Positions 1-10,088 of a stretch of DNA of 64,000 bases are shown here, piece after piece (positions within the stretch are counted from its first letter, which is position 1; every line of letters starts with the position of its first letter). The DNA comes from Emiliania huxleyi CCMP1516 (lineage: Eukaryota > Haptophyta > Isochrysidales > Noelaerhabdaceae), in NCBI RefSeq assembly GCF_000372725.1, contig NW_005198966.1, forward strand, positions 1,355,338-1,419,337. The letters run 5' to 3'. The notes beneath the pieces were generated by a model, which made no database searches, was not told the DNA's origin, and saw only the letters and a program-made list of their open reading frames with translations. Position numbers and translations under genes: made by a program.

Positions 1-179
1 TTTCACACGCGCTGGTCTCAGATACAGGAGTACTGTGATCAGTACGAAACGTACAGAAAATAATGAGGAAGAGGCGAGACGCGCGCGAGAGAGACGCGTC
101 GAGACTCGAGAGAGACGAGCACATGAGACACTACACTCGAGACCGGTGGCGCGGGAGGGCGGGAGGCAGATGCATCGCC

Positions 180-1517
180 TCAGCGACGCTCCTGGTCGCG
201 CGCCCCGTCGCGCTTCCACCCGGCACGGGCTGCGCCCTCCCTCGCCGCTTGCCCGACCCGCCCCTTGACCGGCTCGACGAGCAGCCGCTGGTACGCGCGC
301 CTCGCCCGCCCGACGAGCCACGCCGACGGCTCCGGCACCACCTCGGCCCACTTGAGCGGCAGCAGGTAGAGGAGCACGCGCGGCGTGTCGCGCGCCGCCA
401 ATCGGCCCGCCTGCACCGCGCAGCCCCAGCCCGCCAGAAAGAAGGGCAGCGCGAAGCGCGAGCCGCGCAGCAGCAGGCTCTTGCCGCCCGCCCACGCCCT
501 CCTCGCGAGAGCCAAGGGCGGGAAGCGCTCGGCGAAGCGGCGCACGCGCGCCGTCACATTCTGCTCGCGCAGGAAGGAGGGGAGCGCCGCCTGCGCGCGG
601 CCGTACACCTGCCCCCACGCCGCGGCGCCGACCGCCTTCCTCGCCGCGCCGCGTACGCCCGGCACGCGCGTCGCCGACACCGCAGCGACGACGATCGCCG
701 CCCGCCTCGGCGGCGGGCAGTCGCCGTACGCGGTCTCGACCGCCGTCGCGGCAGACTGCGCCGCCGTCTTGACGACGTTGAGGTCGTTCTTGACGAGTCG
801 AGGCAGCGGCAGCAGCGCACGGCGCAGCCGCAGCACCAGCCGCACGGCCGGCTTGAGCGCCACCGCCGACGAGCGCAGGGCGAGCGCGATCTGGTCAAAC
901 TCCTCTCGCAGATGCTGCCGCGTGATCTCGACGACGGCGACGCCGCCGAGCAGGCTCGACGCCACGATCTCTATCGATAGGCCGAGCGCCCGACTCGCCC
1001 GCAGTGCCACGGCCCAGCCCGCCAGTGCTGCAAGCGGCGGGAGGTCGCGGCGCAGGCTCGCCTGTACGCCGGGCGCAGCAGAGGAGGCGTTGACGATGCC
1101 TTGGCTCGCGCGGCCAGCCACGCAGCCGATGACCGCCCACGGCACCAGCGCTGCCGCGACAGGCACCTGCGCGATCGCCGCGCCGGCGAGGGCAGCCGCG
1201 GCCACGCCCGTGTGGCAGCCCAGGCCGAGGCTTCGAGTCGCCGTCTGCGCGACGAGGCTGGACTGGACGAGGCGCGCGGGCGACGGAGCGCGCGCGCCCG
1301 CAAAGACGAGTGCGCCGCCCGCCATAACTCCCGTCAGCTCCATCGTGTTGCCGCGCAGCCGCTCGTAGCCGACGCGGGCGCCGAGCACGTCCCGGCGCAC
1401 CGCGGTCTTGAGCTGGTTCTTGGCACGCGCCTTGGCCTCGGCGATGCCGGCGGCGGCGGCCGAGAGCGAGAGTGAGAGGAGGAGCAGGGAGCGAAACAGG
1501 CTGGACGCTGCCGCCAT
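180..1517 (-). CDS. Predicted secretory/membrane protein, paralogue of 7037-8422
   Basis: I do not recognise the family. The frame is open without introns for about 445 codons when started at the internal ATG whose A is base 1517; this start gives an N-terminal signal-like hydrophobic stretch (LLLLSLSLSAAAAG). An in-frame upstream ATG at 1601 would add a polar leader and is less likely. The rest alternates Ala/Val/Leu-rich hydrophobic segments with Arg-rich stretches. A conserved block near residue 50 (LGARVGYER) and a C-terminal block (PFFLAGWGCAVQAG) match the gene at 7037-8422 at equivalent places, so the two are distant paralogues. Its 5' end abuts a foldback element at 1605, which probably disturbs or replaces its promoter. 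Function unknown. Confidence 0.75.
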   Translation of the reverse strand: MAAASSLFRSLLLLSLSLSAAAAGIAEAKARAKNQLKTAVRRDVLGARVGYERLRGNTMELTGVMAGGALVFAGARAPSPARLVQSSLVAQTATRSLGLGCHTGVAAAALAGAAIAQVPVAAALVPWAVIGCVAGRASQGIVNASSAAPGVQASLRRDLPPLAALAGWAVALRASRALGLSIEIVASSLLGGVAVVEITRQHLREEFDQIALALRSSAVALKPAVRLVLRLRRALLPLPRLVKNDLNVVKTAAQSAATAVETAYGDCPPPRRAAIVVAAVSATRVPGVRGAARKAVGAAAWGQVYGRAQAALPSFLREQNVTARVRRFAERFPPLALARRAWAGGKSLLLRGSRFALPFFLAGWGCAVQAGRLAARDTPRVLLYLLPLKWAEVVPEPSAWLVGRARRAYQRLLVEPVKGRVGQAAREGAARAGWKRDGARDQERR

Positions 1518-1604
1518 CGAAAGCACCGCAGGGTTCCGCGAAGCAAGCTGCCTGGGGGGGGACGCGTCGCTCGCGCGGGAGACGGCGCGTTTTGCCACCA
1601 CAGA

Positions 1605-2242
1605 GTGAGTCTATCGGTAAGCGCGGGTTAGCGCGGGTTCCACCGGGTTAAGCCACACTAACCCAGCACGGGTCAGCACGGGTTAGAACGGGTTACCATA
1701 ACCCGACGCTAACCCGGCGCTAACCCGGCGCTAACCCGGCACTAACCCATCCTAACGTATGCCCCCGAGCAGCGCGGGTTAGCGCCGGGTTAGTCTCGGG
1801 TTAGTGCCGGGTTAGTCTCGGGTTAGTGCCGGGTTAGTGCCGGGTAAGCGTCGGGTTATGGTAACCCGTTCTAACCCGTGCTGACCCGTGCTGGGTTAGT
1901 GTGGCTTAACCTGTGTGGAACCCGCGCTAACCCGCGGCTTACCGATGACTCACTCCTACACGCTCAACTTACCGATAACGGCGTTGCCGCGGAGAGCACC
2001 AAGGGGCAAGGTGCAGCCAAGCCGTCCGAGGGAGAGACTAACCCGGGTTAGCGCCGGGTTAGTCTCGGGTTACCATAACCCATGCTGACGTATGCCCCCC
2101 AGCCGCATGGGTTAGTGCCGGGTTAGCGCCGGGTTAGGGCCGGGTTAGGGCCGGGTTATGGTAACCCGTTCTAACCCGTGCTGACCCGTGCCGGGTTAGT
2201 GAGCACTAACCCGCGCTAACCCGCGCTTACCGATAGACTCAC
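1605..2242. mobile_element. Foldback element built of TAACCC-type repeats, compound
   Basis: Both ends carry the 17-base inverted repeat GTGAGTCTATCGGTAAG, followed by long arms of imperfect CGGGTTAG/CTAACCCG units. The flanking bases CACAGA (1599-1604 and 2243-2248) repeat directly, consistent with a 6-bp target duplication. An inner foldback with almost the same ends closes at about 1953, so this is probably a nested or partly duplicated element. There is no coding capacity. The arms would pair as a long hairpin. Superfamily not determined. Confidence 0.7.
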
Positions 2243-2265
2243 CACAGACTACTCGAGTACAGCTG

Positions 2266-3172
2266 TAGGGGGTTGAGACGCTCTGTAGAGGCCTCAGACC
2301 CCCCTCTGAGGATGGGTCGGACCCCTGGCTTGGCGGCACAGAGGGTTTGACTCTGACTCTGTGCCGCCTCTGTGGCCTCTCTTGGCTGATTTTGGCCTCA
2401 GAGGGTCCCCGGCCGAGGGTCTGTCTTGGCGCGGCACAGAGGGCGTTGACCTCAGAGGGTAGCCCCCTCTCGGCAGACAGAGGCGAGAGCCCCGGGCGGA
2501 GGCCGGTGCGCCTAGCCCTCCACGAACGTTCGAACGGCGCTGACCAGGGAGGGCGGGGAGGGGGCGGAAGCAGCGAGCATTGACTAAGGCGCTATTCTAT
2601 ACGCTTCGAGCGCCCGGCACCACACACGCTTGCTGCTGCTGCAGGCTCGCCCACAGCGCCCGCGCCGAGCCCTGCGCGTGCGACAGCTTCGCGCGGCCAG
2701 CGGCGCCGCCGACCCGTCAACTTAAGTGAGGATGTGCTTGGAGCGGCCGCCCGAGGAGGAGGTAGTGATCTCCACATCCGTCCCCTGCTCCAGCTTGGCC
2801 ATGAGGCGCCGCGGCGTCCTAGTGAACTCGAACTTGAGGTATCCGAAACCAATGGAAGCTGGGCCTGCTGGGGGGGGTTCTCGCTGCTTGGTGGGGGATC
2901 ACGACAAACTTGAAATACCGCTGAAAACTCCCTCTGAGGAGCGGCCTCGCGGCACGCGGGGCTTGCCTTGGCGTCTCAGAGGGTCCCCGTAGCCTCAGAG
3001 GCTGCGCCGAGAGAGGCTGGCTTGGGGGCACAGGCCTTCAGAGGGTCGGCCCAGGTGCCCTCTGAGCCGCTCGTGGATGGCCTCTCTTGGCACAGAGGGT
3101 ACCCTCTGAGACGCGCAGATCTGGGCCCCCTTGCCTCAGACCCCCCCCCCCCCTCTGTTTTGCAACCCCCTA
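2266..3172. repeat. Inverted CTCAGAGGGT-rich blocks flanking a gene fragment
   Basis: Two blocks (about 2266-2580 and 2928-3172) are rich in GCCTCAGAGGGT and its complement and end in related sequence: TAGGGGGTTG on the left and CAACCCCCTA on the right. They look like the arms of a non-autonomous DNA element of about 900 bp. No convincing target duplication was found, so the boundaries are tentative. Confidence 0.4.
2722..2870 (-). pseudogene. C-terminal exon-like fragment, unrecognised
   Basis: On the minus strand a frame of about 50 codons ends at a TAA whose last base is 2722. It has well-formed codon composition and reads like a folded protein end (YLKFEFTRTPRRLMAKLEQG, then TDVEITTSSSGG). 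No start codon or partner exon is visible nearby. It lies between the two inverted CTCAGAGG blocks, so it may be a host exon captured by a transposon. A real terminal exon of a gene whose other exons I could not find is the alternative. Confidence 0.35.
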
Positions 3173-3406
3173 GTGGAGCAGGAGGTGGGCGGAGCAGGTG
3201 GACGTTTTTTTCTTTTTGTTTAGTAATAGCCAAACGCAAACGGCTTCTTCTTACGCTCGGCCCCAGTGGGGGGTGCCCGCGCCGCCTAGCTCCGCGGACG
3301 GGCCCCTCCACCCTTCGTCGAAGAATCATGTAGTCCCGACAAATCGCTGTCGTAGGTAGGATGCCGCAGCGCTTTTTCTTCTCTTACCAGTGCGCGCCCT
3401 AGTGCG

Positions 3407-4890
3407 CTTGGAGCACTTGGAGTGCAGTTATGGCTAACCTCGGAATGTGACACCAGAATGGCTGTGCTGGCTCCTACACAGCCATCTTACCTAAGGATGG
3501 CTGAGCTAGCTACAGCGCAGCCATAGCCTCCAGGCCGATGGCTGCAATACACACAGGGCAGCCATCCTTGGTAGACATGGCTGGAGACGCACTACCGCAG
3601 CCATACCGCCCGCCTCGAGGTGAGCCCTCTTGGCTGAGCTGGCTTCATCGCAGCCATCTTGGGTAAGATGGCTGGGGGACAGCCATTTCAGCCATTTCAG
3701 CCATCTACTATGGCTGGGGCACAGAGATACTAGCTTACACCATCCAGGAGCGCTTGGTGATAATTCGATGGCAGCCAATGGCAGCCGTCCCGCGAGGCCG
3801 GGGGCGGCAAGCGCGCAGCCATTTGTGCGTGTGGCGGGGGCGGCGGACGGCTGCCATCGAATTATCACCAGCCATGCTCCGGAGGATGGCTGCACTGACT
3901 GTGCCCCAGCCATAGTAGATGGCTGAACTGGCTTTGGCCCAGCCATCTTACCCAAGATGGCTGCGATGTAGCCAGCTCAGCCATGAGGGCCCGCCCCGGG
4001 GCGTGCGGTATGGCTGCAGTAGTGCGTCTCCAGGCTCCAGCCATCCCTACTCAGGATGGCTGCCCTGTGTGTATTGCAGCCATCGGCCTGGAGGCTATGG
4101 CTGCGCTGTAGCTAGCTCAGCCATCCTTAGGTAAGATGGCTGTGAAGGAGCCAGCACAGCCTTTGTGGTGTCACATTCCGAGGTTAGCCTGCAGTTATTA
4201 ACCTCACATCCAGGGCCGAGGAGCTGAGAAGCGCACCCAGCGGGCCGGATGATCGGTGTCGGGTTGCGGGCAAGAGAGCCCTAGCCCCGGGGGTGCGCGT
4301 TCGCAGGGAAAGGGCCTTAAAGTAAACACGGGTCCCCGAGGGTTAGCTCTGCGCTCCGGGTTTCCCCTAGCAGCGGAACGCCCCCTCTACTCGGGGGCTA
4401 GTAGACACCAGGCACTAGCACGACAACACACCCATTCCTCACTGACTGCACCGCTCGGAGCCCCCTCGCTCCGCGCACGGTCTCCTCACCCCCCTTCCGA
4501 GGGGGGCCCTCCCTCCCCTCGGCCCTCCCTCCTGTTCGCCGCCAGCACTTGGAGCACTTGGAGTGCAGTCGGCAACCTCACATCCAGGGCCGGGGAGCTG
4601 AGAAGCGCACCCAGCGAGCCGGAGGATCGGCATCGGGCTACGGGCTAGAGAGCCCTGACCCCTAGCTAGGGGGGGGGCGCGCATTCGCAGGGCAAGGGCC
4701 TTAAAGTAAACACGGGTCTCCGAGGGTTAGTTCTGCGCTTTGGGTGTCCCCTAGCGGCGGAATTTTTCCCTCGCGCTGTGGGTCCCCCTAGCTGCGGAAC
4801 GCCCCCTCTACTCGGAGCTAAAGAATACTCTCCGAGGGTTAGCCCCGCGTACCAGGTTTCCCCTTAACTGCAAGGACGCCCCCTCTACTC
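3407..4890. repeat. Tandem dispersed repeat starting CTTGGAGCACTTGGAGTGCA
   Basis: A unit beginning CTTGGAGCACTTGGAGTGCA and continuing through ACCTCACATCCAGGGCC, GAGCTGAGAAGCGCACCCAG and later CTTAAAGTAAACACGGGT occurs twice in tandem. Copy 1 is 3407-3431 plus 4199 onward; copy 2 starts at 4548. Copy 1 is split by the foldback element at 3432-4189. A short third copy lies at 53159-53232, and the leading motif recurs inverted near 15140 and 41540. No coding region was seen in 4199-4900. Confidence 0.65.
3432..4189. mobile_element. 758-bp foldback element with 9-bp target duplication (Mutator-like MITE)
   Basis: The ends are perfect inverted repeats (GGCTAACCTCGGAATGTGAC) and the inverted arms run almost to the centre near base 3810, so the element folds on itself along nearly its whole length. 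The 9 bases TGCAGTTAT flank it directly at 3423-3431 and 4190-4198. A 9-bp duplication plus very long arms is typical of Mutator-like foldback elements. Unoccupied versions of the target repeat are present at 4548 and 53159. It has no coding capacity and is non-autonomous. Confidence 0.85.
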
Positions 4891-5039
4891 GGAGCTAGTG
4901 ATACGTGATACGGGAATACGTACCGCCCCCACGCAGTACCTACACTAATCGACGAGAATACAAGAATACGCAGCTGCGAGACGCCTTACTCGAAGATAAT
5001 ACGAGAATACGCAGCTGCGAGGCACCTGTCGAGCAGCTT

Positions 5040-5350
5040 CCACGGCGAGCAGCTTACTTGAGGCGGCGAGGGAGGAGGCGAAGGCGAGGGAGGAGGAGGC
5101 GGCGAGGGAGGAGACGGCAAGGGAGGAGGTGGCGAGGGAGGGGGGGGAGTGGGGGGGGAGGGAGGGGGTAGCAGGGGAGCAAGGAAGGGGATGGCGGAGG
5201 AGGCGGAGGCGGGCGAGGAGGCGGCGGGGGTTGGCACGGAGGCGGCAGAGATGAAGAGGGGGGAGGGGGGGGGGAATGAGAGAGAAGGAGAGAAAGAATG
5301 AGAGTGAGAGAGAGAGAGGGGTAGGATGGGAGGGAGAGAGAGGGGGAAAG
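5040..5350. repeat. Purine-rich simple repeat (GGCGAGGGAGGAG, then GA-rich)
   Basis: The segment is a run of GGCGAGGGAGGAG-like units followed by GAGAGA-rich sequence. Open frames across it are low-complexity artefacts. Confidence 0.8.
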
Positions 5351-5463
5351 GGAGGGTTTGGAATCTCAGACTCCCGGGTGGAGACACTGCCCTTTCCAGG
5401 AGTCACGTGTCCCCAACGACCGACAGTCGGTAATGAGGGTTGGTTGATAATACGAGAATACGC

Positions 5464-6217
5464 GGGTTGTTGCACGAGTATATGGGCCACGATGTCTCAA
5501 ATATGAGGGGTTTTGACTCCTACCGGCTCCTGACGCTATCCCTGGCAGCTCTAATGACCAGGATCAGTAGTGCTATGATAGAGGGTGCCCATACTAGCGC
5601 AGGAGCTGCCACACTCGCCCGGACCGTCCCCTTCTGGGTCCGGTTCCGCAGCCCGCGAGAGCCGATAGCGGGGCCGTGCCGCGGGTGCCTACTGCCGAGT
5701 GCCACAAACACTGCGCCGTCCCGCCATCACCTACAGGCTGTCTTGTGTGATGGTTGGGATGTCCAAACGCCACCATCTTGGCTCTTGCGACCTCAAACCC
5801 GCGAGCTGTATGGGTGGTCCTGACGTCGACAGACGCCCGAGGACCACGGTGAAGCTGAGCCGGAACGCGTCGACAAGTCTCGTCTGAGCCCGTTGCGGTC
5901 GCCGGCTGAGTCGCTGTGCACGGGCCGGTACCTCAGGCGTCACCTCCGCAGCCTCAGGTCTCACACTCCATCACCTCCGCCAGGACGCCGTCGGTGGCAC
6001 GCTCGGCGGCGAGTTTGTGGCAGCCCCACAGCGAGCGCGGCGTCGAGCCTAATCGGTCTGGTCGGTTCGGCACACTCGATGGGGTCCACTGAGTGTGCCG
6101 AACGCGCGAGCGGTGCGTCTCGGCAGCCCGCGCTGGCTGCGGAGCTGCCACAAACTCGAGCCACGCTTTTTTGGGACATTTTCGACGCTTTTGGCCCATA
6201 TACTCGTGCAACAACCC
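5464..6217. mobile_element. 754-bp TIR element with 4-bp target duplication
   Basis: The terminal inverted repeats are about 26 bp and begin GGGTTGTTGCACGAGTATAT. ACGC flanks the element directly (5460-5463 and 6218-6221). The uninterrupted target, GAATACGCAGCTGCGAG, is visible twice just upstream near 4965 and 5003, which confirms the insertion. The interior contains an extra small inverted repeat around CGGTTCGGCACACTCGATGG. There is no transposase, so it is non-autonomous. The superfamily is unclear. Confidence 0.8.
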
Positions 6218-7036
6218 ACGCAGCTGCGAGACGCCTATAAAGAAACAGCGAGGTAAAGTTCGGCGGCTATGATAAACCGAAAGTTGTCGTAAAACGCGGG
6301 CGAAAGCAAAGCAGAGGGCGGGCGCTTTCTGCCGCAGCGATGCCCGCAGCCTGTCGAGCAGCTTCCGCGGCGCACATGCGCCGCGGGGTTGAACGACAGC
6401 CGCGCCTCTCGAGCCACCCGTGCCACGCGCGGCGACGCGCACCCTGCGCGCCCGTCGGCGCACTGGCAGTACTGCACCAGCCAGCACGGCGTGGAGCAAT
6501 GCATCCAGGGCATTGTGTTGGGCGCCAGCCAGCATGCCTCAGCACAGAGCAAGAGCGCATGCTGCGCACCCTGGCGCAGCACCAGCTCGCCTCCAATCAG
6601 GCACTCTCACCACTGCACAGCCGCCCACGAGCGCCCGCAGCTGCACTGCTCAACGCTCAAGCTCAGGAGCCTCCCCTTGTTGTCGCAGCTTTGTGCAGTG
6701 CAGCGTGCGAGCAGCGCAGCGCCAGGCAGACCCGTGGGCCGTGGCACGCCCGGGCGGCTGTGGGACGGAGGCCCGCCGAGCGAGTGCGAGCCGCATCGGC
6801 GGCCATGTCTCCCGCAGCCGCGAGCGAGCGGTGCAAAGAGGCAGCGTCGCGCATGCTTTTCCGTAACGGATTACGTTTTTTTCGCCAGCGACGTCTCCTT
6901 TTTTTGATGAAACGAGCGCTGCCACCGACACCCTGGTGCTGGTGCAGGTGCAGCTGCTGCACTGTCTCGCCCCCCCCCCCCAAACGTGTTGAATTCCTAC
7001 GAGTAGGTACAGCCACACCAGGCTGGCCACACGTAA

Positions 7037-8422
7037 ATGTCGGGGTCAGCAGCCACGCGCGGACCTGCTGCTGCCGGCGCACTCTCGCTCCTCCCCCTCC
7101 TCCTCCTCCTCGCCTCCTCCTCCTCCGCCGCCTCCGCTCCCGCCACCCTCTGCGACGCCAACTCCACCTTTGCATGCTCCCTCCTCGAGTACCTCCAGCC
7201 GCCCACGGCCGCGGAGCTCGAGGCCAAGTTCAGGCGGGACCGCGCCAGCCTCAAGCGGTCCGTGCAGTCGAGGGTGTTTGGCGTGCGTGTGGGCTGGGAC
7301 CGGGCCCATCACTTTGTGAAGGACTGGGCGTCGATGGGGATCGGAGGCGTCGCCGTCTTTCGCGGCGGCGCGCTCCCCAAGCCGGGCTTGCTGCTGCAGG
7401 GCGCCAGCCTGTCCTCGGGCGCGGCCACGGCGCTCGTGCGGGAGGGCGAGGCGGCACGCGCCGCGCTGAGCACGGCGTTGGCGCTCGCAGTGGTGCACGT
7501 TCCTGGTGCATCGGTCGCGCTGCCACTGGCGGCGCTCGGCCACCAGATCTCCAACACGCTGGCCGACGTGCTCGACAAGCCGCTGCTGCAGGCGCTGCCG
7601 GGCGGCAACGCGAGCAGGCTGCTGGTCCGCGTCGGGCTCGGCGTGGGCGGCGCGGCGGCGCTCGCCCTGGCCGCGCCCGCCGCGGGGCTCCTGCCCTTTG
7701 GCGTCCCCGCTCCCCTCGCCGCCACGTCTGTGGTCGGCGCATTCGTGCTGGTCGAGGCCCTGAAGTCGCACCTCGCCGCCGAGTGGTGGCACATGCTCGA
7801 CGCGGCAGCGAGCACCGTCCTCTTCCGGCTGCTGCCGGCGGCCAAGGCCGCCGTCCGGGCGGTGGTGCGCCTGCTCTGGCGCCCCGTCAGGGCGGTGCTG
7901 CGCGCGGCGGCGGCGGCGGGTTCCCTCCTGCTCAGAGCGGTGGTAGCGCCCGTGGTCCGGGCGGTCGCGGCGCCCGCGATGCGCTTCGGCCGGCGCGGGC
8001 TAGCGCTGCTGCTGCGCGCGCTGTCGCTGCTGCTGAGCGGCCTTCGCGCCGTGATGCGCGCGCTCAGGGCGCCGCTGCAGTTTCTCCTTCCGCGCGCGGC
8101 AGCCGCCGCCGGCCGGGCAGCGCGGGCCGCCGCCAAGACCCTCTGGCGCCACGGGCGCACCCTCCGCCGCGCTCTGGGGCGGATCAAGAGCGTTCGCCAC
8201 GTCGTGGCGGGGGCGGGCAGGGCGCTGAAGGAGCACTGGCCCACCGTGGTGCCGTGGATGGTTGCGTCGGCGGGCGTGGCGCTCCAGCTGGGCCACATCT
8301 CGGCGGGTCAGGTGCTGCCCTACCTCTCCACCGCGCTAAACCCGAGCAAGCTGCTCGCCCTGGCGGCAAAGGCGCTGGCGCAGGCGGCGCGCGCCGCGAT
8401 CGGGGCGGCGATCGGCAAGTAG
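7037..8422 (+). CDS. Predicted secretory/membrane protein, paralogue of 180-1517
   Basis: An intronless frame of 461 codons starting at ATG 7037. The N-terminus is a convincing signal peptide (LSLLPLLLLLASSSSAASA), followed by a Cys-containing luminal-type segment (CDANSTFAC), a conserved block FGVRVGWDR, Gly/Ala-rich hydrophobic stretches, and an Arg/Ala-rich C-terminal half with a last conserved block (PWMVASAGVALQLGH). Blocks and spacing match the minus-strand gene at 180-1517. The start is supported by the signal peptide. The protein probably enters the endomembrane system or a plastid envelope. Its reaction is unknown. The Arg/Ala half could be amphipathic helices lying on a membrane. 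Confidence 0.8.
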   Translation: MSGSAATRGPAAAGALSLLPLLLLLASSSSAASAPATLCDANSTFACSLLEYLQPPTAAELEAKFRRDRASLKRSVQSRVFGVRVGWDRAHHFVKDWASMGIGGVAVFRGGALPKPGLLLQGASLSSGAATALVREGEAARAALSTALALAVVHVPGASVALPLAALGHQISNTLADVLDKPLLQALPGGNASRLLVRVGLGVGGAAALALAAPAAGLLPFGVPAPLAATSVVGAFVLVEALKSHLAAEWWHMLDAAASTVLFRLLPAAKAAVRAVVRLLWRPVRAVLRAAAAAGSLLLRAVVAPVVRAVAAPAMRFGRRGLALLLRALSLLLSGLRAVMRALRAPLQFLLPRAAAAAGRAARAAAKTLWRHGRTLRRALGRIKSVRHVVAGAGRALKEHWPTVVPWMVASAGVALQLGHISAGQVLPYLSTALNPSKLLALAAKALAQAARAAIGAAIGK

Positions 8423-9775
8423 TAGCACACGTCGACGCTGAATGCCGAATCGCGCGCTCCGTCCCAGACTGGGGGACGACGCGTGTATATGTGCACCACA
8501 CAAGTACGGCGCTGCGCCAGCGTTGCCGTTGGTAAGACATGAGAAGACATGTGCGTACGAGTGTACAGTTGACGGCGTACAGACAACCCAGGGAGAGTTG
8601 TGTTTTCGTTTCGGCTCGCGGGTTTCAAATTCTTTTTCGTGTGTTAGTGCCGAAATAAGGAAGTCGCAAGTCCAAGTGCGCGCCACGCGCCAGTCCCGCG
8701 TGGCCACCAGTCTCCTCTGGCGGGGGGGCGCGGGCCGGGGGCCCTAGAGGGTATCCATGCGGGGGGGCGATGGGGTCCCATGGCCCGCCGCAGGCGCCGA
8801 TTTTTTCGGGATTTTTTTGCGCGATTTTTCACTTGTTTTCATGGGAATTCGGCGTACTTGCGGCCATGCTATCACGCCTTGCGACAGCCTGTCGGCGCTG
8901 CTGACCGTGCCATGCTGCTCAACTGACCGCCTGCATAGCTCGCGGCCTTAGTCTTCGGCATTCAGTGACGACCTGATCGTACGGCCAGTAGGAAGGTGTC
9001 CTTCCAGCTGCGTGCACGCTTCTGACGCAATGCGCGTCACAAACTGCCTCGGATTGGCTGCTGGCACTCTCGAGGCTATGCCTACACAGCCTCGCGCGCA
9101 TGGGCAGTTAAGAGGGACCACGCACCTTCTCAGGACAGCGCCGGTGCCTCTCTCTTGGACCGGCAAACGTGGTGGTCTCGTGTCACCAATGTGGGACCAG
9201 TGCGGCATCGCGCCATCGACAGCTCTGAACTGCGCCTCACCACTGACCGGGAAGGCCGCCAAGTGGACCAGCACCGGTCGCACATTGTGGCAGCAGTCAG
9301 CAGTGCATGTCTGATAGCTAGAGCAGCAGCGTCAGGGTCTCGCAGGGTCGGATCGTGTCAAGCCTCTCGCCCGGCCGGCCGCGTGCAGACGTCGGCCTGT
9401 CTGCTGTCTGGAGTGATCTGTCGGCGGTCAGTACGACCGATCAGGTCGGAGTTTCTCATGCTTGGAGGGTCTATCTGTATGTACTCCTCGAGATCTCTCC
9501 AAATCTGCCCTCTAATCAACCGTAATCATTCGGGAAGTTGGTGCTAACGGAGACTAACGGAGCCGGAGCCCCGTTTCCGCACTGCTGCGCGGCGCACGGT
9601 GCCTCCGGGGGCCCCCGCGCCCCCCCCAGCCAGTCTCCGGTGTGAGCAGGTAGGTAGGTAGAAAGGTGAAGAACAGTCAGGCTCGGACTGGACACCAGCG
9701 CGGTATGGGTGGACGCGGGACAGATGATGACGACACGCACGAGCGACCGCGACACACAGTCATCTTATTACTAAC
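8423..9775. other. Intergenic, no gene recognised
   Basis: I see no supported gene. At 8626-8700 there is a fragment related to the short upstream module described elsewhere (CAAATTCTTTTTCGTG, TTAGTGCC, GCGCCAGTCCCGC). The remainder is non-repetitive sequence with only short frames. Confidence 0.6.
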
Positions 9776-9856
9776 ATCTTAAAATCCCTGTGTGGTGGCG
9801 GCGTGCCGTCCTCCCATCCCTCCCTTGGGTTGTCTGTTTTCTTTCTTTTCTTTACT
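9776..9856 (+). mobile_element. Short retroposon, family A, CTTT tail
   Basis: A copy of the dispersed sequence TGTGTGGTGGCGGCGTGCCG ending in TGTCTGTTTTCTTTCTTT. Other copies are listed at 24366, 31573, 47890 and 62443. The microsatellite-like 3' tail and variable 5' end indicate retroposition. Confidence 0.7.
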
Positions 9857-9965
9857 AAATAAAACGAACACACCAAACAAGGGGTGGGAGAAGGACAGGG
9901 TCCCCACCACCCACCTGCGCGAGCAGGATCTTGGAAGGACGATCAGGGACACGCCAGTGCGTGCC
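9857..9965 (-). mobile_element. Short retroposon, family B, ATTT tail
   Basis: Reverse complement of the sequence seen at 62690-62815: AGATCCTGCTCGCGCAGGTG, then a segment ending TGTCCGTTTTATTTA-like. It abuts the family A copy tail to tail and ends just upstream of the SLX1-type gene leader. Confidence 0.65.
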
Positions 9966-10052
9966 AGCCCGCGGAAATTCTTTTCCAAACAAAAAATCTT
10001 TTTGAGGCGGGCTCTAAAATTCTTTTTCGCGGTAAGAAAAATTCTTTTTCGC
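9950..10052 (+). promoter_or_regulatory. Upstream module with repeated AATTCTTTT before SLX1-type gene
   Basis: Contains CGCCAGTGCGTGCCAG followed by AAATTCTTTTCC and two copies of AAATTCTTTTTCGC, ending 37 bases before the start codon at 10089. The same order of elements precedes several other genes in this window. Role as promoter or 5' leader is inferred. Confidence 0.45.
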
Positions 10053-10088
10053 CTGGTTGAAGCAGGCATCACTCCCTCTCCGCCTCAC

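Noticed and set aside
63-980. 305-codon plus-strand frame opposite the first gene
   Set aside because: A shadow of the minus-strand gene; extreme Arg content and no protein-like features.
1605-2242. Internal or terminal telomere
   Set aside because: The TAACCC-like units are irregular, run in both orientations and lie between terminal inverted repeats with a target duplication. A telomere would be a one-direction array.
6340-8535. 731-codon plus-strand frame
   Set aside because: It overlaps the paralogue gene at 7037 in another frame, consists of Arg/Ala/Pro-rich sequence typical of GC-rich shadow frames, and has no motif.
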